Shown: positions 26,444 to 35,347 of the stretch, one piece after another
How positions within the stretch are numbered: the stretch's first letter is position 1
How the letters are laid out: each line of letters starts with the position of its first letter
Assembly (NCBI GenBank): GCA_003278145.1
Contig: QCGV01000008.1
Location: 1 to 41,218 of the forward strand
DNA: 41,218 nucleotides
Reading direction: 5' to 3'
From: OCS116 cluster bacterium AG-390-A19
GTDB lineage: Bacteria > Pseudomonadota > Alphaproteobacteria > MED-G09
The notes under the pieces: model-generated
Seen by the model: the letters and a program-made list of their open reading frames with translations, nothing else
The model's database searches: none
What the model was told of the DNA's origin: nothing
Program-made: the position numbers and the translations under genes

Positions 26444-27777
26444 CAAAAAATATAATTACGAGATTTGCTCCCAGCCCCACGGGACTTTTGCATGTTGGTA
26501 ATATTCGTACAGCACTATTTAATTATCTATATGCAATAAAAAATAACGGAAAATTTATTTTAAGAATTGATGACACTGATTCTGAGAGAAGTACTGATGA
26601 ATTCGCAGAGCAAATTGTATCAGATCTAAAATGGCTTGGAATAAAAATTGATAAAATTTATAAGCAATCTGAAAGAATAGATATTTATAGAAAATATTTT
26701 AATCAGTTAGTTGAAAAAGGTTTTCTTTATGAGTGTTTTGAAACTCAAGAGGAACTTGATTATAAAAGAAAAAGATTGGTAGCAAGGAGAATGCCTCCTG
26801 TTTATGACAGGGCTTCTTTAAACTTATCTGAGGAAAAGAAAAATCAATATATTAGTGAAGGAAGAAAACCTTATTGGAGATTTAAACTTTCAGGAAAAAA
26901 GAACATTTTTCATGATTTGGTAAGAGGTGAGGTTTCGGTAGATACGTCCGCTCAGTCAGACCCAGTTGTAGTAAGAGAGGATGGAGGTTTCTTATATAAT
27001 TTACCTAGCGTAATTGATGATATTGAGATGGGAGTTACAAATATTATTCGTGGTGAAGATCATGTAACTAATTCTGGTATTCAAGTCGAAATGTTTACTT
27101 CCTTAGGAAAAGATTCACCTGTTTTTGGTCACCACCCTCTGCTTGTTGATGAAAATGGCGATCCTTTTTCAAAAAGAAATGCTGCCTTGTCTGTAAAAGG
27201 TCTTAAAGAAAAAAATTTTGAACCTATGGCAATTAATTCTCTTAATACCTCTATTGGTACTTCAATTGAGATAAATTCCTTTCAGTCATTAAAAGAAATT
27301 TCAGAAATTTTAGATTTGAGTAAATTAGGAAGGGCTCCAGGAAGATTTAGTTTAGATCAATTGATGAAATTAAATTCATCACAATTAAGTATTTTAAGTT
27401 TTGAGGAAATTAAAAATAGATTAGAAAATCAAAATATAATTGCTAGCAAAACTTTATGGGAAATAGTTAAAAACAACCTAAATTATCTTTCAGAATATAG
27501 TAAATGGGATGAAATAATTAACAAGGATATTGAAGTAGAAAACTTAGACTATGAATTTTTAAAGACCGCATCGGATGTCTTACCAGATGAACCATGGGAT
27601 AATTCAACATGGAATTTGTGGATTGATAAAATAAAAGTTTCTACCGATAGAAAGGGTAGGGATTTGTTTCTTCCATTAAGAAAAGCAATTACTGGATTAG
27701 ATGATGGTCCTGAGTTAAAAGAGCTTATTTTATTAATAGGTTATGATAAAATCAAAAAGCGTCTTTTAGGAAAGTAA
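26440..27777 (+). CDS. gltX: Glutamyl-tRNA synthetase
   Basis: Charges tRNA-Glu (and, if non-discriminating, tRNA-Gln) with glutamate; 445 residues, class I. It starts at TTG 26440, overlapping the nadE stop as TTGA. The HIGH-like site is H18-V-G-N21 in 'FAPSPTGLLHVGNIR'. The KMSKS site is degenerate: DPFSKR at 241-246. 'NAALSVKGLKEKNFEPMAINSL' and 'DLSKLGRAPGRFSL' resemble the shorter alphaproteobacterial GltX. If no glutaminyl-tRNA synthetase exists in the genome, this enzyme or a second GltX with GatCAB would also serve tRNA-Gln (not checkable here). Confidence 0.95.
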   Translation: MTKNIITRFAPSPTGLLHVGNIRTALFNYLYAIKNNGKFILRIDDTDSERSTDEFAEQIVSDLKWLGIKIDKIYKQSERIDIYRKYFNQLVEKGFLYECFETQEELDYKRKRLVARRMPPVYDRASLNLSEEKKNQYISEGRKPYWRFKLSGKKNIFHDLVRGEVSVDTSAQSDPVVVREDGGFLYNLPSVIDDIEMGVTNIIRGEDHVTNSGIQVEMFTSLGKDSPVFGHHPLLVDENGDPFSKRNAALSVKGLKEKNFEPMAINSLNTSIGTSIEINSFQSLKEISEILDLSKLGRAPGRFSLDQLMKLNSSQLSILSFEEIKNRLENQNIIASKTLWEIVKNNLNYLSEYSKWDEIINKDIEVENLDYEFLKTASDVLPDEPWDNSTWNLWIDKIKVSTDRKGRDLFLPLRKAITGLDDGPELKELILLIGYDKIKKRLLGK

Positions 27778-27778
27778 A

Positions 27779-29386
27779 ATGACAAAAGAAAAATTATATA
27801 TTTTTGACACAACATTACGTGATGGTCAGCAAACACAAGGCGTAGATTTTAGTGTACAAGATAAGATAATAATTTCTGAAGCATTAGATAAAATCGGTTT
27901 GGATTATATTGAGGGTGGTTGGCCAGGTGCAAATCCAACGGATACAAAGTTTTTTGAGTCACGACCAAAATTAAAAAATTCAAAATTTACAGCTTTTGGT
28001 ATGACAAAGCGAGCTGGCAGATCAGCTGATAATGATCCCCAGTTGAGGGCATTAATTGATAGTGGATCAGATAGTATTTGTTTGGTTGCAAAAACTTGGG
28101 ACTATCACGTTGATGTAGCGCTTGGAGTTACATTAGATGAAAATTTAAAATCAATTGAAGAGTCTGTCAGGTCTGTCAGTGAAAATAGTATTGAACCTAT
28201 GATTGACTGTGAGCATTTTTTTGATGGTTTTAAATCTAATAATGATTTTTCATTTTCTTGCATAGAAAGCGCCATCCAATCAGGTGCAAGGTGGGTTGTA
28301 TTGTGTGACACTAATGGTGGCACTTTACCTAGTGAAGTTTATGAAATTGTTAATCAAGTATGTTCTAGGTTTCCAAGAGAAAAAATAGGAATACACACAC
28401 ATAACGACACTGAAAATGCCGTTGCTAATTCATTAGCTGCAATTGATGCAGGAGCTAGGCAGCTTCAAGGAACTTTAAACGGTTTAGGAGAGAGATGTGG
28501 CAATGCTAATCTTATTTCTTTGTTACCAACATTAATTCTTAAAGATATGTATTCAGGTAAATACGATATATCAATATCTAAAGACGAGTTAAAAAATCTT
28601 AAAACTATTTCATTACTTCTTGATGATATTTTAAACAGACAACCTAACAAGCATCAACCCTATGTCGGTGATAATGCTTTTGCGCATAAGGGTGGTCTTC
28701 ATGTTTCTGCTGTAATGAAAGATCCTTCAACATATGAGCATGTTAAACCTGAAGATATTGGAAATAATAGAAAAATACTTGTATCTAATCAGGCTGGTAA
28801 ATCAAATTTATTATCACGTTTATCATCTGTTGGAATTGAAGTTGATGACAAAGATGAGCGTTTGGGGAATTTATTAGAAGTCGTTAAAGAAAAAGAGTTT
28901 AATGGATACTCTTATGATGGAGCAGGAGCTTCTTTTGAACTTTTGGCAAAAAATATCCTAGACAATGTTCCCAATTTTTTCACTGTTGAAGATTATTCAA
29001 TTTCAATAAGAAAGGAAGATGATACTAAAGGAGAGTCTTTTAATTCTGAGGCTAAAGTTATTTTAAATGTTGATAACAGAAAAATCGAGTCAGTCGGGTT
29101 AGGTAATGGTCCTGTAAATGCTCTTGATAAAGCCCTAAGAAGTAATCTAGGAATATTCGATGAATATATTAAAGATTTGGTTTTGGTTGATTATAAAGTA
29201 AGAATTTTGAATGGGGGAACAGAAGCAACAACAAGAGTTGTAATTGAATCTAAAGATGGTGAAGGTGTAAGTTGGTTTACAGTAGGTGTAAGTGCAAATA
29301 TTGTAGATGCTTCTCTAAAGGCCTTAATGGATTCAATTCAGTATAAATTAATTAAGGATGGAGCCCCTCAACCTAAGCAGAAATAA
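27779..29386 (+). CDS. cimA: (R)-citramalate synthase
   Basis: Condenses acetyl-CoA with pyruvate to citramalate, giving isoleucine without threonine deaminase. 535 residues, the CimA length. The catalytic TIM barrel shows 'DTTLRDGQQTQGVDFS' at 10-25 and metal ligands in H206-T-H-N-D210. The end (about 400-530) is the LeuA-type regulatory dimer domain with 'GNGPVNALDKAL' and 'GGTEATTRVVIES'. 'YIEGGWPGANPTDTKFF' favours citramalate synthase over isopropylmalate or homocitrate synthase. An AGGAAAG site overlaps the end of gltX; one base separates the genes. Confidence 0.94.
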   Translation: MTKEKLYIFDTTLRDGQQTQGVDFSVQDKIIISEALDKIGLDYIEGGWPGANPTDTKFFESRPKLKNSKFTAFGMTKRAGRSADNDPQLRALIDSGSDSICLVAKTWDYHVDVALGVTLDENLKSIEESVRSVSENSIEPMIDCEHFFDGFKSNNDFSFSCIESAIQSGARWVVLCDTNGGTLPSEVYEIVNQVCSRFPREKIGIHTHNDTENAVANSLAAIDAGARQLQGTLNGLGERCGNANLISLLPTLILKDMYSGKYDISISKDELKNLKTISLLLDDILNRQPNKHQPYVGDNAFAHKGGLHVSAVMKDPSTYEHVKPEDIGNNRKILVSNQAGKSNLLSRLSSVGIEVDDKDERLGNLLEVVKEKEFNGYSYDGAGASFELLAKNILDNVPNFFTVEDYSISIRKEDDTKGESFNSEAKVILNVDNRKIESVGLGNGPVNALDKALRSNLGIFDEYIKDLVLVDYKVRILNGGTEATTRVVIESKDGEGVSWFTVGVSANIVDASLKALMDSIQYKLIKDGAPQPKQK

Positions 29387-29942
29387 ATTTTTCGTGCATT
29401 GATAATTCCTCGAAATCATCAACAATAAATAAATTGCTAAGACTTGAAGATTTAATTGCTTCGTCACCATTAATTCTAATAAATTTATTTTTTTCCATAT
29501 GATCCAATAGACTCATGAATGGACTCCAAAAATTATTAGTATTTATTAAAAATATCGGCTTTGAATGTTCACCAAGTGCTGCAGTTGATAATACTTCAGT
29601 TATTTCATCTAGAGTTCCTATCCCTCCAGGAAGGCATACAAAAATATCAGATAATTCAATCATCTTTTTCTTTCTTTCAAGAATGTTTTTTGTTTTGATT
29701 GTTTTTTGAGATTTAGAGAAAATAATACCAGGTTCATCAAGATACTCTGGAAAGATAGAAATTATTTTTACACCCTTTTTCTTTGCTGATTTTGCAGCTA
29801 CCCCCATTAAACCTAAAATTCCACCTCCGTATAAAAGAGAATAATTATGCTTTAATAGAATATCTCCAATATTATTGGCTTCTTTTATATAATTAGTGTC
29901 TTTCCCATCCATTGATGCACAAAACAAACAAACTGTTTTCAT
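29373..29942 (-). CDS. LOG-family nucleotide phosphoribohydrolase
   Basis: 189 residues, Rossmann-like. Key LOG motifs are 'LYGGGILGLMG' and PGGIGTLDEITE (the PGGxGTxxE signature), and 'LERKKKMIELSDIFV'. Family members release a base from nucleoside monophosphates; in plants and some bacteria this activates cytokinins, in most bacteria it is probably nucleotide housekeeping. It overlaps convergent cimA by 14 bases and lies 6 bases after the RND pump gene, so it may be the third gene of that operon. Confidence 0.93.
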   Translation of the reverse strand: MKTVCLFCASMDGKDTNYIKEANNIGDILLKHNYSLLYGGGILGLMGVAAKSAKKKGVKIISIFPEYLDEPGIIFSKSQKTIKTKNILERKKKMIELSDIFVCLPGGIGTLDEITEVLSTAALGEHSKPIFLINTNNFWSPFMSLLDHMEKNKFIRINGDEAIKSSSLSNLFIVDDFEELSMHEKFISA

Positions 29943-29948
29943 ACTTAT

Positions 29949-32900
29949 TTATTTGGGTGATTCTAAAATTTTTAAAAACCTTTTATCAAAATTAAATTTT
30001 TTTTCTTTCAAATATTCGGGTAGAGCCAATAATGTGGGTATTAAAAATAAAGTTAAAAGGCTAGAAAATCCTAGTCCCCAAATTACAGCAGTAGAAAAGG
30101 GTACCCACCAAGCTGACATAAGACCACCGAATTCAATGCTTCTTCCAAACCAATCAATTGTAATTTGAAGTGCAACTGGTGTTAAACCAATCATTGTAGT
30201 TGTTGTGGTTAAGACTATAGGTCTCAATCTTTGGGCGGCAGAGTGAAGTATTGCTTCATTAAGATTTTTTGCATCATTTCTTAATCTATTAAATGTATCA
30301 ATTAAAACAATTGAGTTATTTACGATAATACCTGCTAAAGAGACAATCCCAAGACCACTCATTATAACTGAAAAAACTTGGCCTGTTATTAATAAACCCG
30401 TTAAGGCTCCAACTGTTGAAAGTACAACGGTTGATAAAGTTATTGCAGCTTGATAGAAGCTATTAAATTGAGTGAGCAGAATTATAAACATAAGGAAAAG
30501 GGCACCAAGCATAGCCCTGCCTAAAAATGCAGCAGACTCTTCACCATCTTCATTTGTTCCTCCAAATTTTATCTCAACATCTTTTGAAAAGTTTTGTTCA
30601 TTAATCCAATTGCCAATTTCAACATTTTTATCAAATGGTAATATTTTCTTACCTGTAATAGGATCTATCATAGTATTAGCCCTTATTTTGAGAATTCTTG
30701 CACCATTTGATCTTTCAATTGATGTTACTTTTTGTTGAGGTTCTCTTTTAACAAAATTTGATAATGGAATAGCTCCATCAGGAGTAGGTATCCTTAATTG
30801 ATCAAATTGTTCAAGCTGCCTATAGTCCCTTGGAAATCTTACTCTAATATCAACCTCATCCTCTGAGTCGTCAGGACGATATTTATCAACTAAAATACCA
30901 TTAGTAACGAGTTGAATTATTGAACCAATAATTGAAACATCAACACCGTATTTTCCTGCGAGCTCTCGATCAACATTTATAATCCACTCAATTCCTGGAA
31001 GAGACCTTGTATCATCTACCTCCATAATACCGTCCATTGATTTAAGTTTATTGCTAATTGAATCTGTTACTTTTGTAAGTTGAAGATTATTTGATGAAGT
31101 GAGTTCTATCTGAATATCTTTTCCAGACTCAGGCTTTCTTTCAACTTTATATGATTCAACTATAACACCTGGTAATATAGATGTTTTTCCTAAAATTTCT
31201 TGTCGAAGGATATCTGCATGCCTTCTTTCATGAACAGGTTTTAACTCTATCATCATCATTGCAATTTCATCACTTCGACTTTCGCCATCGCTCATAATCA
31301 TTTGTTCAGCAGACGCACCGCCTATAAGAGTTGAAGTTGTTTTAATTCCGTCTACTGTTCTCACTATATCTTCAACATCAAGAGCAATTCCAAGTTTTTG
31401 ACTTGGTGATAAATTACCTCTTGCAATTATATGAACTGTCATTTGATTTGTATCTCCTTCAACTGAATAACGTGCTCCAGCATTGAAATTTACATACAAA
31501 TTAAAGAGAATAATAACTATTCCTATCGAGGAAATAACTGTCACTATTGGTGTTTTTATTAATTTCTGTAAAATATCTATATAAACTTTAGTAAATCCAG
31601 ATAGATTTCTTAAATCAAATTTATCATTTAATTTGGCAGCATCTTTTTTTTCAGTTTTACCAAAAATCGATCCCATTACTGGTATAAATATTAAAGCTGA
31701 AAAAAGAGATGATACTAATACTAGGCTTACCATAAATGGCATCCACTTCATAAATTGGCCAGAAACACCTGGCCATAAAATTAAAGGAAGGAATGCTGCC
31801 AAAGTTGTTGCTGTTGAAGATATAATAGGCCATATCATTCTTTTGTAGGATTGGGTATATGCATCTAATCTATTTAAGCCCTCAGCCATTTTTCTATCTG
31901 CGTATTCAACCATAACAATTGAACCATCAACTAATAGCCCAACAGAAACCAACAACCCGAACATAACCATCATATTTATATAACCGCCTGATAAAGCTAA
32001 TAATGAAATGGCCATTAAAAAAGAAGTTGGAATTGATATACCTACCATTAAAGCTGAACGAATACCTAACGCCCCTATCACGAGGATCATTACAGATATA
32101 ATTGCGTTTGTTACAGCAGCTTGAAGAGATTTTAACATTTCTAAAATGTAATCAGAATTATCGCTTGTAAAATTTATTTCAATATTTTCAGATAGGTTTT
32201 CAACATATTCTTCAGCCTCAAGTCTCACCTTTTCATTTATTTCTAAAACATTTTCACCAATTCTTTTCTTTACTTGAAGAGCGACCGCTGGTCTTCCGTT
32301 AACTCTCGCAAATGACTCGGTATCTTTATATGTTTTTCTTATTTCTGCTACATCGCCTAGAGTAACTGCTCCATCCCCTGAAGAAAAAATCACTAAATTA
32401 TAGACATCTTGAGCACTCTCATAAACTGCAGGGACTTTAATTGAAAATTTTCCTTGACCTTTGTCAATTGATCCAGCGGCTACTAGTCTATTATTTCCTG
32501 TAATAGATCTAATAAGATCCATAAGAGAAATATTATAGTTTTCTAGTTTTGATGGACTCACTAAAATTTCCATCAAATCTTCCCTGTCTCCTGTTACTGG
32601 TGCCTCAAGAACGCCAGGGATAGATTCTATTTTTGTTTGCAATCTTTTAGCATGATAAAATAATGTTCTATCCGGAACGTCACCTGATAATGAAACAACT
32701 ATCGTTGGTAGTTCTGCCATATTAAATTCAAGTACAATTGGCTCTTCTGCGTCTTGAGGGAGTTTAGATTTCACCATATCAACTTTTTCTCTAACATCAC
32801 CCAAGGCTTTATCTTTATCGAAATTAATATCAAACTCTAATAATACCGACCCAAAACCATTTGAGGCGGAACCATTCATTTCTTCAATGCCTTCAATAGT

Positions 32901-33119
32901 TTTTAATTGGTTTTCTAAAGGTTTTACAATAAGGCGTTCTGAATCTTCAGGCGAGATTCCTTGATGGGGCACAGTTACGTATATAAAAGGTATATCAATA
33001 TCCGGCTCAGCATCTTTTGCTATATTAATATAGGTTAGGGATCCTATTGAAATGATAATTATCATTAAGAACACGATCGTTCTTCTGGCTTGCATTATAT
33101 AATCAATAATATTTATCAA
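29949..33119 (-). CDS. RND-family efflux transporter, inner-membrane pump
   Basis: Proton-driven exporter of the AcrB/MdtB superfamily, 1056 residues with 12 predicted membrane segments and two large periplasmic loops. Start is TTG 33119: GAGG lies seven bases upstream and TTGA overlaps the adaptor stop. 'AKDAEPDIDIPFIYVTVPHQG' opens the first loop. Segment 4 has 'GLLVDGSIVMVEYADR': only the first Asp of the DD pair is kept, as in CusA and many HAE pumps. Segment 10 has 'AGIIVNNSIVLIDTFNRL', with Asn where AcrB has its proton-relay Lys; this too is common in the family. Substrate unknown. No TolC-like outer-membrane gene lies nearby. Confidence 0.94.
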   Translation of the reverse strand: MINIIDYIMQARRTIVFLMIIIISIGSLTYINIAKDAEPDIDIPFIYVTVPHQGISPEDSERLIVKPLENQLKTIEGIEEMNGSASNGFGSVLLEFDINFDKDKALGDVREKVDMVKSKLPQDAEEPIVLEFNMAELPTIVVSLSGDVPDRTLFYHAKRLQTKIESIPGVLEAPVTGDREDLMEILVSPSKLENYNISLMDLIRSITGNNRLVAAGSIDKGQGKFSIKVPAVYESAQDVYNLVIFSSGDGAVTLGDVAEIRKTYKDTESFARVNGRPAVALQVKKRIGENVLEINEKVRLEAEEYVENLSENIEINFTSDNSDYILEMLKSLQAAVTNAIISVMILVIGALGIRSALMVGISIPTSFLMAISLLALSGGYINMMVMFGLLVSVGLLVDGSIVMVEYADRKMAEGLNRLDAYTQSYKRMIWPIISSTATTLAAFLPLILWPGVSGQFMKWMPFMVSLVLVSSLFSALIFIPVMGSIFGKTEKKDAAKLNDKFDLRNLSGFTKVYIDILQKLIKTPIVTVISSIGIVIILFNLYVNFNAGARYSVEGDTNQMTVHIIARGNLSPSQKLGIALDVEDIVRTVDGIKTTSTLIGGASAEQMIMSDGESRSDEIAMMMIELKPVHERRHADILRQEILGKTSILPGVIVESYKVERKPESGKDIQIELTSSNNLQLTKVTDSISNKLKSMDGIMEVDDTRSLPGIEWIINVDRELAGKYGVDVSIIGSIIQLVTNGILVDKYRPDDSEDEVDIRVRFPRDYRQLEQFDQLRIPTPDGAIPLSNFVKREPQQKVTSIERSNGARILKIRANTMIDPITGKKILPFDKNVEIGNWINEQNFSKDVEIKFGGTNEDGEESAAFLGRAMLGALFLMFIILLTQFNSFYQAAITLSTVVLSTVGALTGLLITGQVFSVIMSGLGIVSLAGIIVNNSIVLIDTFNRLRNDAKNLNEAILHSAAQRLRPIVLTTTTTMIGLTPVALQITIDWFGRSIEFGGLMSAWWVPFSTAVIWGLGFSSLLTLFLIPTLLALPEYLKEKKFNFDKRFLKILESPK

Positions 33120-34186
33120 TTTAAGACCTCAAGCGTATAATTTACTTTTTGTCCTTCTATAACAAATTCTTGACCAATTGTTATTAGTGTAATTTCTTCT
33201 GGTAAACCTGATACCCAGACTAGTTCCTTTTCATCACCAATAATTTCTACATCTGAGAAGATGACTTCGTTATTTGAATCAATATGTCTGACGCCTATTT
33301 TTCCATCAGAGTCTAGTGTTAGAGAGGAGGGTGGTATTAAATGTGCTTGAACTTTTTTTGTAGGAATAAATAATTCAGCAGTAATACCGTCTTTGATATC
33401 GAAATTTGAATTATTAATTTCAAGCTCAATTCTGAAAGTTCTTGTTTTGCTATCAGCAGTTTTAGAAACATAGCTGAGAAGACCATCTAATTTCTCACCA
33501 GTAGATAAAACTGCATAACCTTGAATATCAGATTTAATTTTTTTAATTTCTTGCTCAGAAACTTGTCCGATAACTAATATAGGATTGTAGTCTACTACTT
33601 GTCCACACGGCATACCGATTGATAAAAAGTCTCCAACTTCAGCTAAATTATCATTAAAGAAACCATCAAAGGGTGATCTTATATTGATATTTTCTAGTTC
33701 CTCCTCCATTTGAATTACTAGAGCTTTAGAGGCATCATAAGCAGCTTTAGATCCAGCTGCTTTTGTTTGTGACCTATAACCTTTTTCAACAAGCACCTTG
33801 GATGCATCCCATTCTAATTTCTTTTGAAGCATTAATGCCTTAGCTTCATCTAATTTAGCTTTTCTGGAGTCAGTTGATAATTTACACAATATTTGGTCTT
33901 TTTTTACAAAATCACCTTTTTTAACAAAAATTTCTTTAACAATTCCATTAGTTTCAGATGATACCAGCACATTCCTATTTGACTCAGTTCTTCCTTGGAC
34001 AAGAACATTTGATTGTCTTAATTCAGATTTAATTTTTTTTGCCTTAACTTTAATAACTTTCTCTTCAGTATTTATCTTCAGAGAATTTATATCATTTAAA
34101 TTAGAGCCTTTTTGGAAAATTCCCGTAAGCATCCATAATAATAGCGCAGACAATACTAGAATAGCTGTTTTAGTTGTTTTGTTCAT
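33116..34186 (-). CDS. RND efflux periplasmic adaptor (membrane fusion protein)
   Basis: Links the inner-membrane pump to an outer-membrane channel; 356 residues. I start at ATG 34186; an in-frame TTG four codons earlier is possible. The N-terminal anchor or signal is 'TAILVLSALLLWMLTGIF'. Lipoyl halves: 'VSSETNGIVKEIFVKKGDFVKKDQILCKL' and 'INIRSPFDGFFNDNLAEVGDF'. Between them a short helical hairpin (about 100-155) is rich in K, E, A. Beta-barrel and proximal domains follow. Its leader contains a terminator-like hairpin (34236-34252), so expression may be controlled by attenuation (inference). Confidence 0.93.
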   Translation of the reverse strand: MNKTTKTAILVLSALLLWMLTGIFQKGSNLNDINSLKINTEEKVIKVKAKKIKSELRQSNVLVQGRTESNRNVLVSSETNGIVKEIFVKKGDFVKKDQILCKLSTDSRKAKLDEAKALMLQKKLEWDASKVLVEKGYRSQTKAAGSKAAYDASKALVIQMEEELENINIRSPFDGFFNDNLAEVGDFLSIGMPCGQVVDYNPILVIGQVSEQEIKKIKSDIQGYAVLSTGEKLDGLLSYVSKTADSKTRTFRIELEINNSNFDIKDGITAELFIPTKKVQAHLIPPSSLTLDSDGKIGVRHIDSNNEVIFSDVEIIGDEKELVWVSGLPEEITLITIGQEFVIEGQKVNYTLEVLN

Positions 34187-34226
34187 GATTCTCTGCAATT
34201 AATTCAATTAAATTAATAAAATAGTT

Positions 34227-34256
34227 AAAAAAAAAGATGACGTTGGCGTCATTTTT
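34227..34256 (-). terminator. Terminator-like hairpin in the RND operon leader
   Basis: ATGACG (34237-34242), loop TTGG, CGTCAT (34247-34252). Read leftward it is followed, after one C, by nine T; read rightward by a run of five T counting the last stem base. It is about 50 bases before the adaptor ATG and inside the adaptor's upstream region. No gene to its right on the minus strand needs a terminator, so it is either an attenuator or the end of an unannotated small RNA. Confidence 0.55.
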
Positions 34257-34533
34257 GTAAATTGTATACATCTATTGTCATTGTTTTTCAAGGGTTTTAA
34301 AAAACTTTTACAAATTTTATTTTTTCTATATTTAAAATTTTAAAAAAAAAATAATTTTGGGGTTTATTATAATAGATATGACTGCTAATAATTTCTCCTG
34401 CTATTTTTTTTATAAGATTAAAAGAGCAAAAAAAGGGGAATAATAATAAATTTAAAGTAATTTCTATTTGATAATTGTTTTAGTTTTTGTAAGCTAAATG
34501 TTGTCAAATTTAATAATTATAGAGAGGACCAAA
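34257..34533. other. Long AT-rich intergenic region between divergent efflux and TonB operons
   Basis: With the hairpin and short flank this makes about 350 bases without a convincing gene, the longest such gap in the window. It holds A/T tracts at about 34301-34352 and a consensus rightward -10 TATAAT at 34368-34373 without a good -35. A second weak rightward promoter is TTGATA (34468-34473), 16 bases, TAAGCT (34490-34495). A GAGAGG ribosome site precedes ATG 34534. No tRNA fold or riboswitch was recognised. It probably holds the promoters of both operons. Confidence 0.5.
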
Positions 34534-35337
34534 ATGATTATGAATTTTCATTTTAATAAAAACACTATGTTATATCTTCTACCAGTAATTTTAATGGTAT
34601 TAGTATTAACATCTTCTGTTAACGCTCAAAAGGAGATTGATCCTACTAGACAGATGGATCCAGTTAAATCACTTTTGGCCCAATCAAATAACGATGGTAA
34701 AGCAGCTCAAGGTGAAATTGATGTAATTGATGATGCTACTAATGTAATTGTTCAAGAATTTAGACAAAACTATCAGCAGTTAAAAGATCTCACTCAATAT
34801 AATGATCAATTAGAAGTCTTGATAGACAGACAAGAAAGAAAAATGGTTAGAATTGAAAAAGATATTGCTAGCATAAGTAGTTTAACTCGTTCTGTTATGC
34901 CTCTAATGTTTAAAATGATTGATGCGCTTGATAATTTTGTTGAACTTGATGTTCCTTTTTTAATCAATGAAAGAAGGCAGAGAATAGCTGGATTAAGAAA
35001 CTTGATGAATAATCCAGATGCTTCTCCTGCTGAAAAATATCGTAAGATCTCAGAAGCATATGAAATTGAAAACGAATATGGAAGAACTATTGAAGCTTAT
35101 ACAGGAAAAGTAAGCCCAGAAGATGACAGAACAGTTAATTTCTTAAGAATTGGTCGTAATTCATATATATATCAAACATTAGATGGTGATGAGGCTGCTG
35201 TTTGGAGTAGAAAGAATAATGGCTGGAAAAAACTTGGAGGTTCATACAGAACTCCGATTCAAATGGGTATTCGTATTGCTAATGAGCAAGCTGCACCAGA
35301 TTTAATGGTTATACCTCTAGAAATAACAGCGGAATAA
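34534..35337 (+). CDS. DUF3450 periplasmic coiled-coil protein of the TonB operon
   Basis: 267 residues from ATG 34534, six bases after GAGG; an upstream in-frame ATG at 34498 has no site. Signal peptide ending 'TSSVNA' with QKE after it, so it is exported. After the signal come heptad-like helices ('EVLIDRQERKMVRIEKDIASI'), then 'LDVPFLINERRQRIAGLRNLMNNPDASPAEKYRKI' and 'RIGRNSYIYQTLDGDEAAVW', hallmarks of DUF3450. Members are always near ExbB/ExbD/TonB genes; their molecular role is not settled, but a periplasmic accessory to TonB energy transfer is likely. First gene of a six-gene operon. Confidence 0.9.
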   Translation: MIMNFHFNKNTMLYLLPVILMVLVLTSSVNAQKEIDPTRQMDPVKSLLAQSNNDGKAAQGEIDVIDDATNVIVQEFRQNYQQLKDLTQYNDQLEVLIDRQERKMVRIEKDIASISSLTRSVMPLMFKMIDALDNFVELDVPFLINERRQRIAGLRNLMNNPDASPAEKYRKISEAYEIENEYGRTIEAYTGKVSPEDDRTVNFLRIGRNSYIYQTLDGDEAAVWSRKNNGWKKLGGSYRTPIQMGIRIANEQAAPDLMVIPLEITAE

Positions 35338-35347
35338 GGGAAGTAAA

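Noticed and set aside
29949-33119. Inactive RND pump because the second Asp of the DD pair and the relay Lys are missing
   Set aside because: Single-Asp and Asn variants at these positions are common in functional RND subfamilies, so this alone does not mean loss of function.
34378-34443. 21-codon ORF in the intergenic region before the TonB operon
   Set aside because: No ribosome site; a TATAAT box ends only a few bases before its ATG, and its composition is plain AT-rich background.
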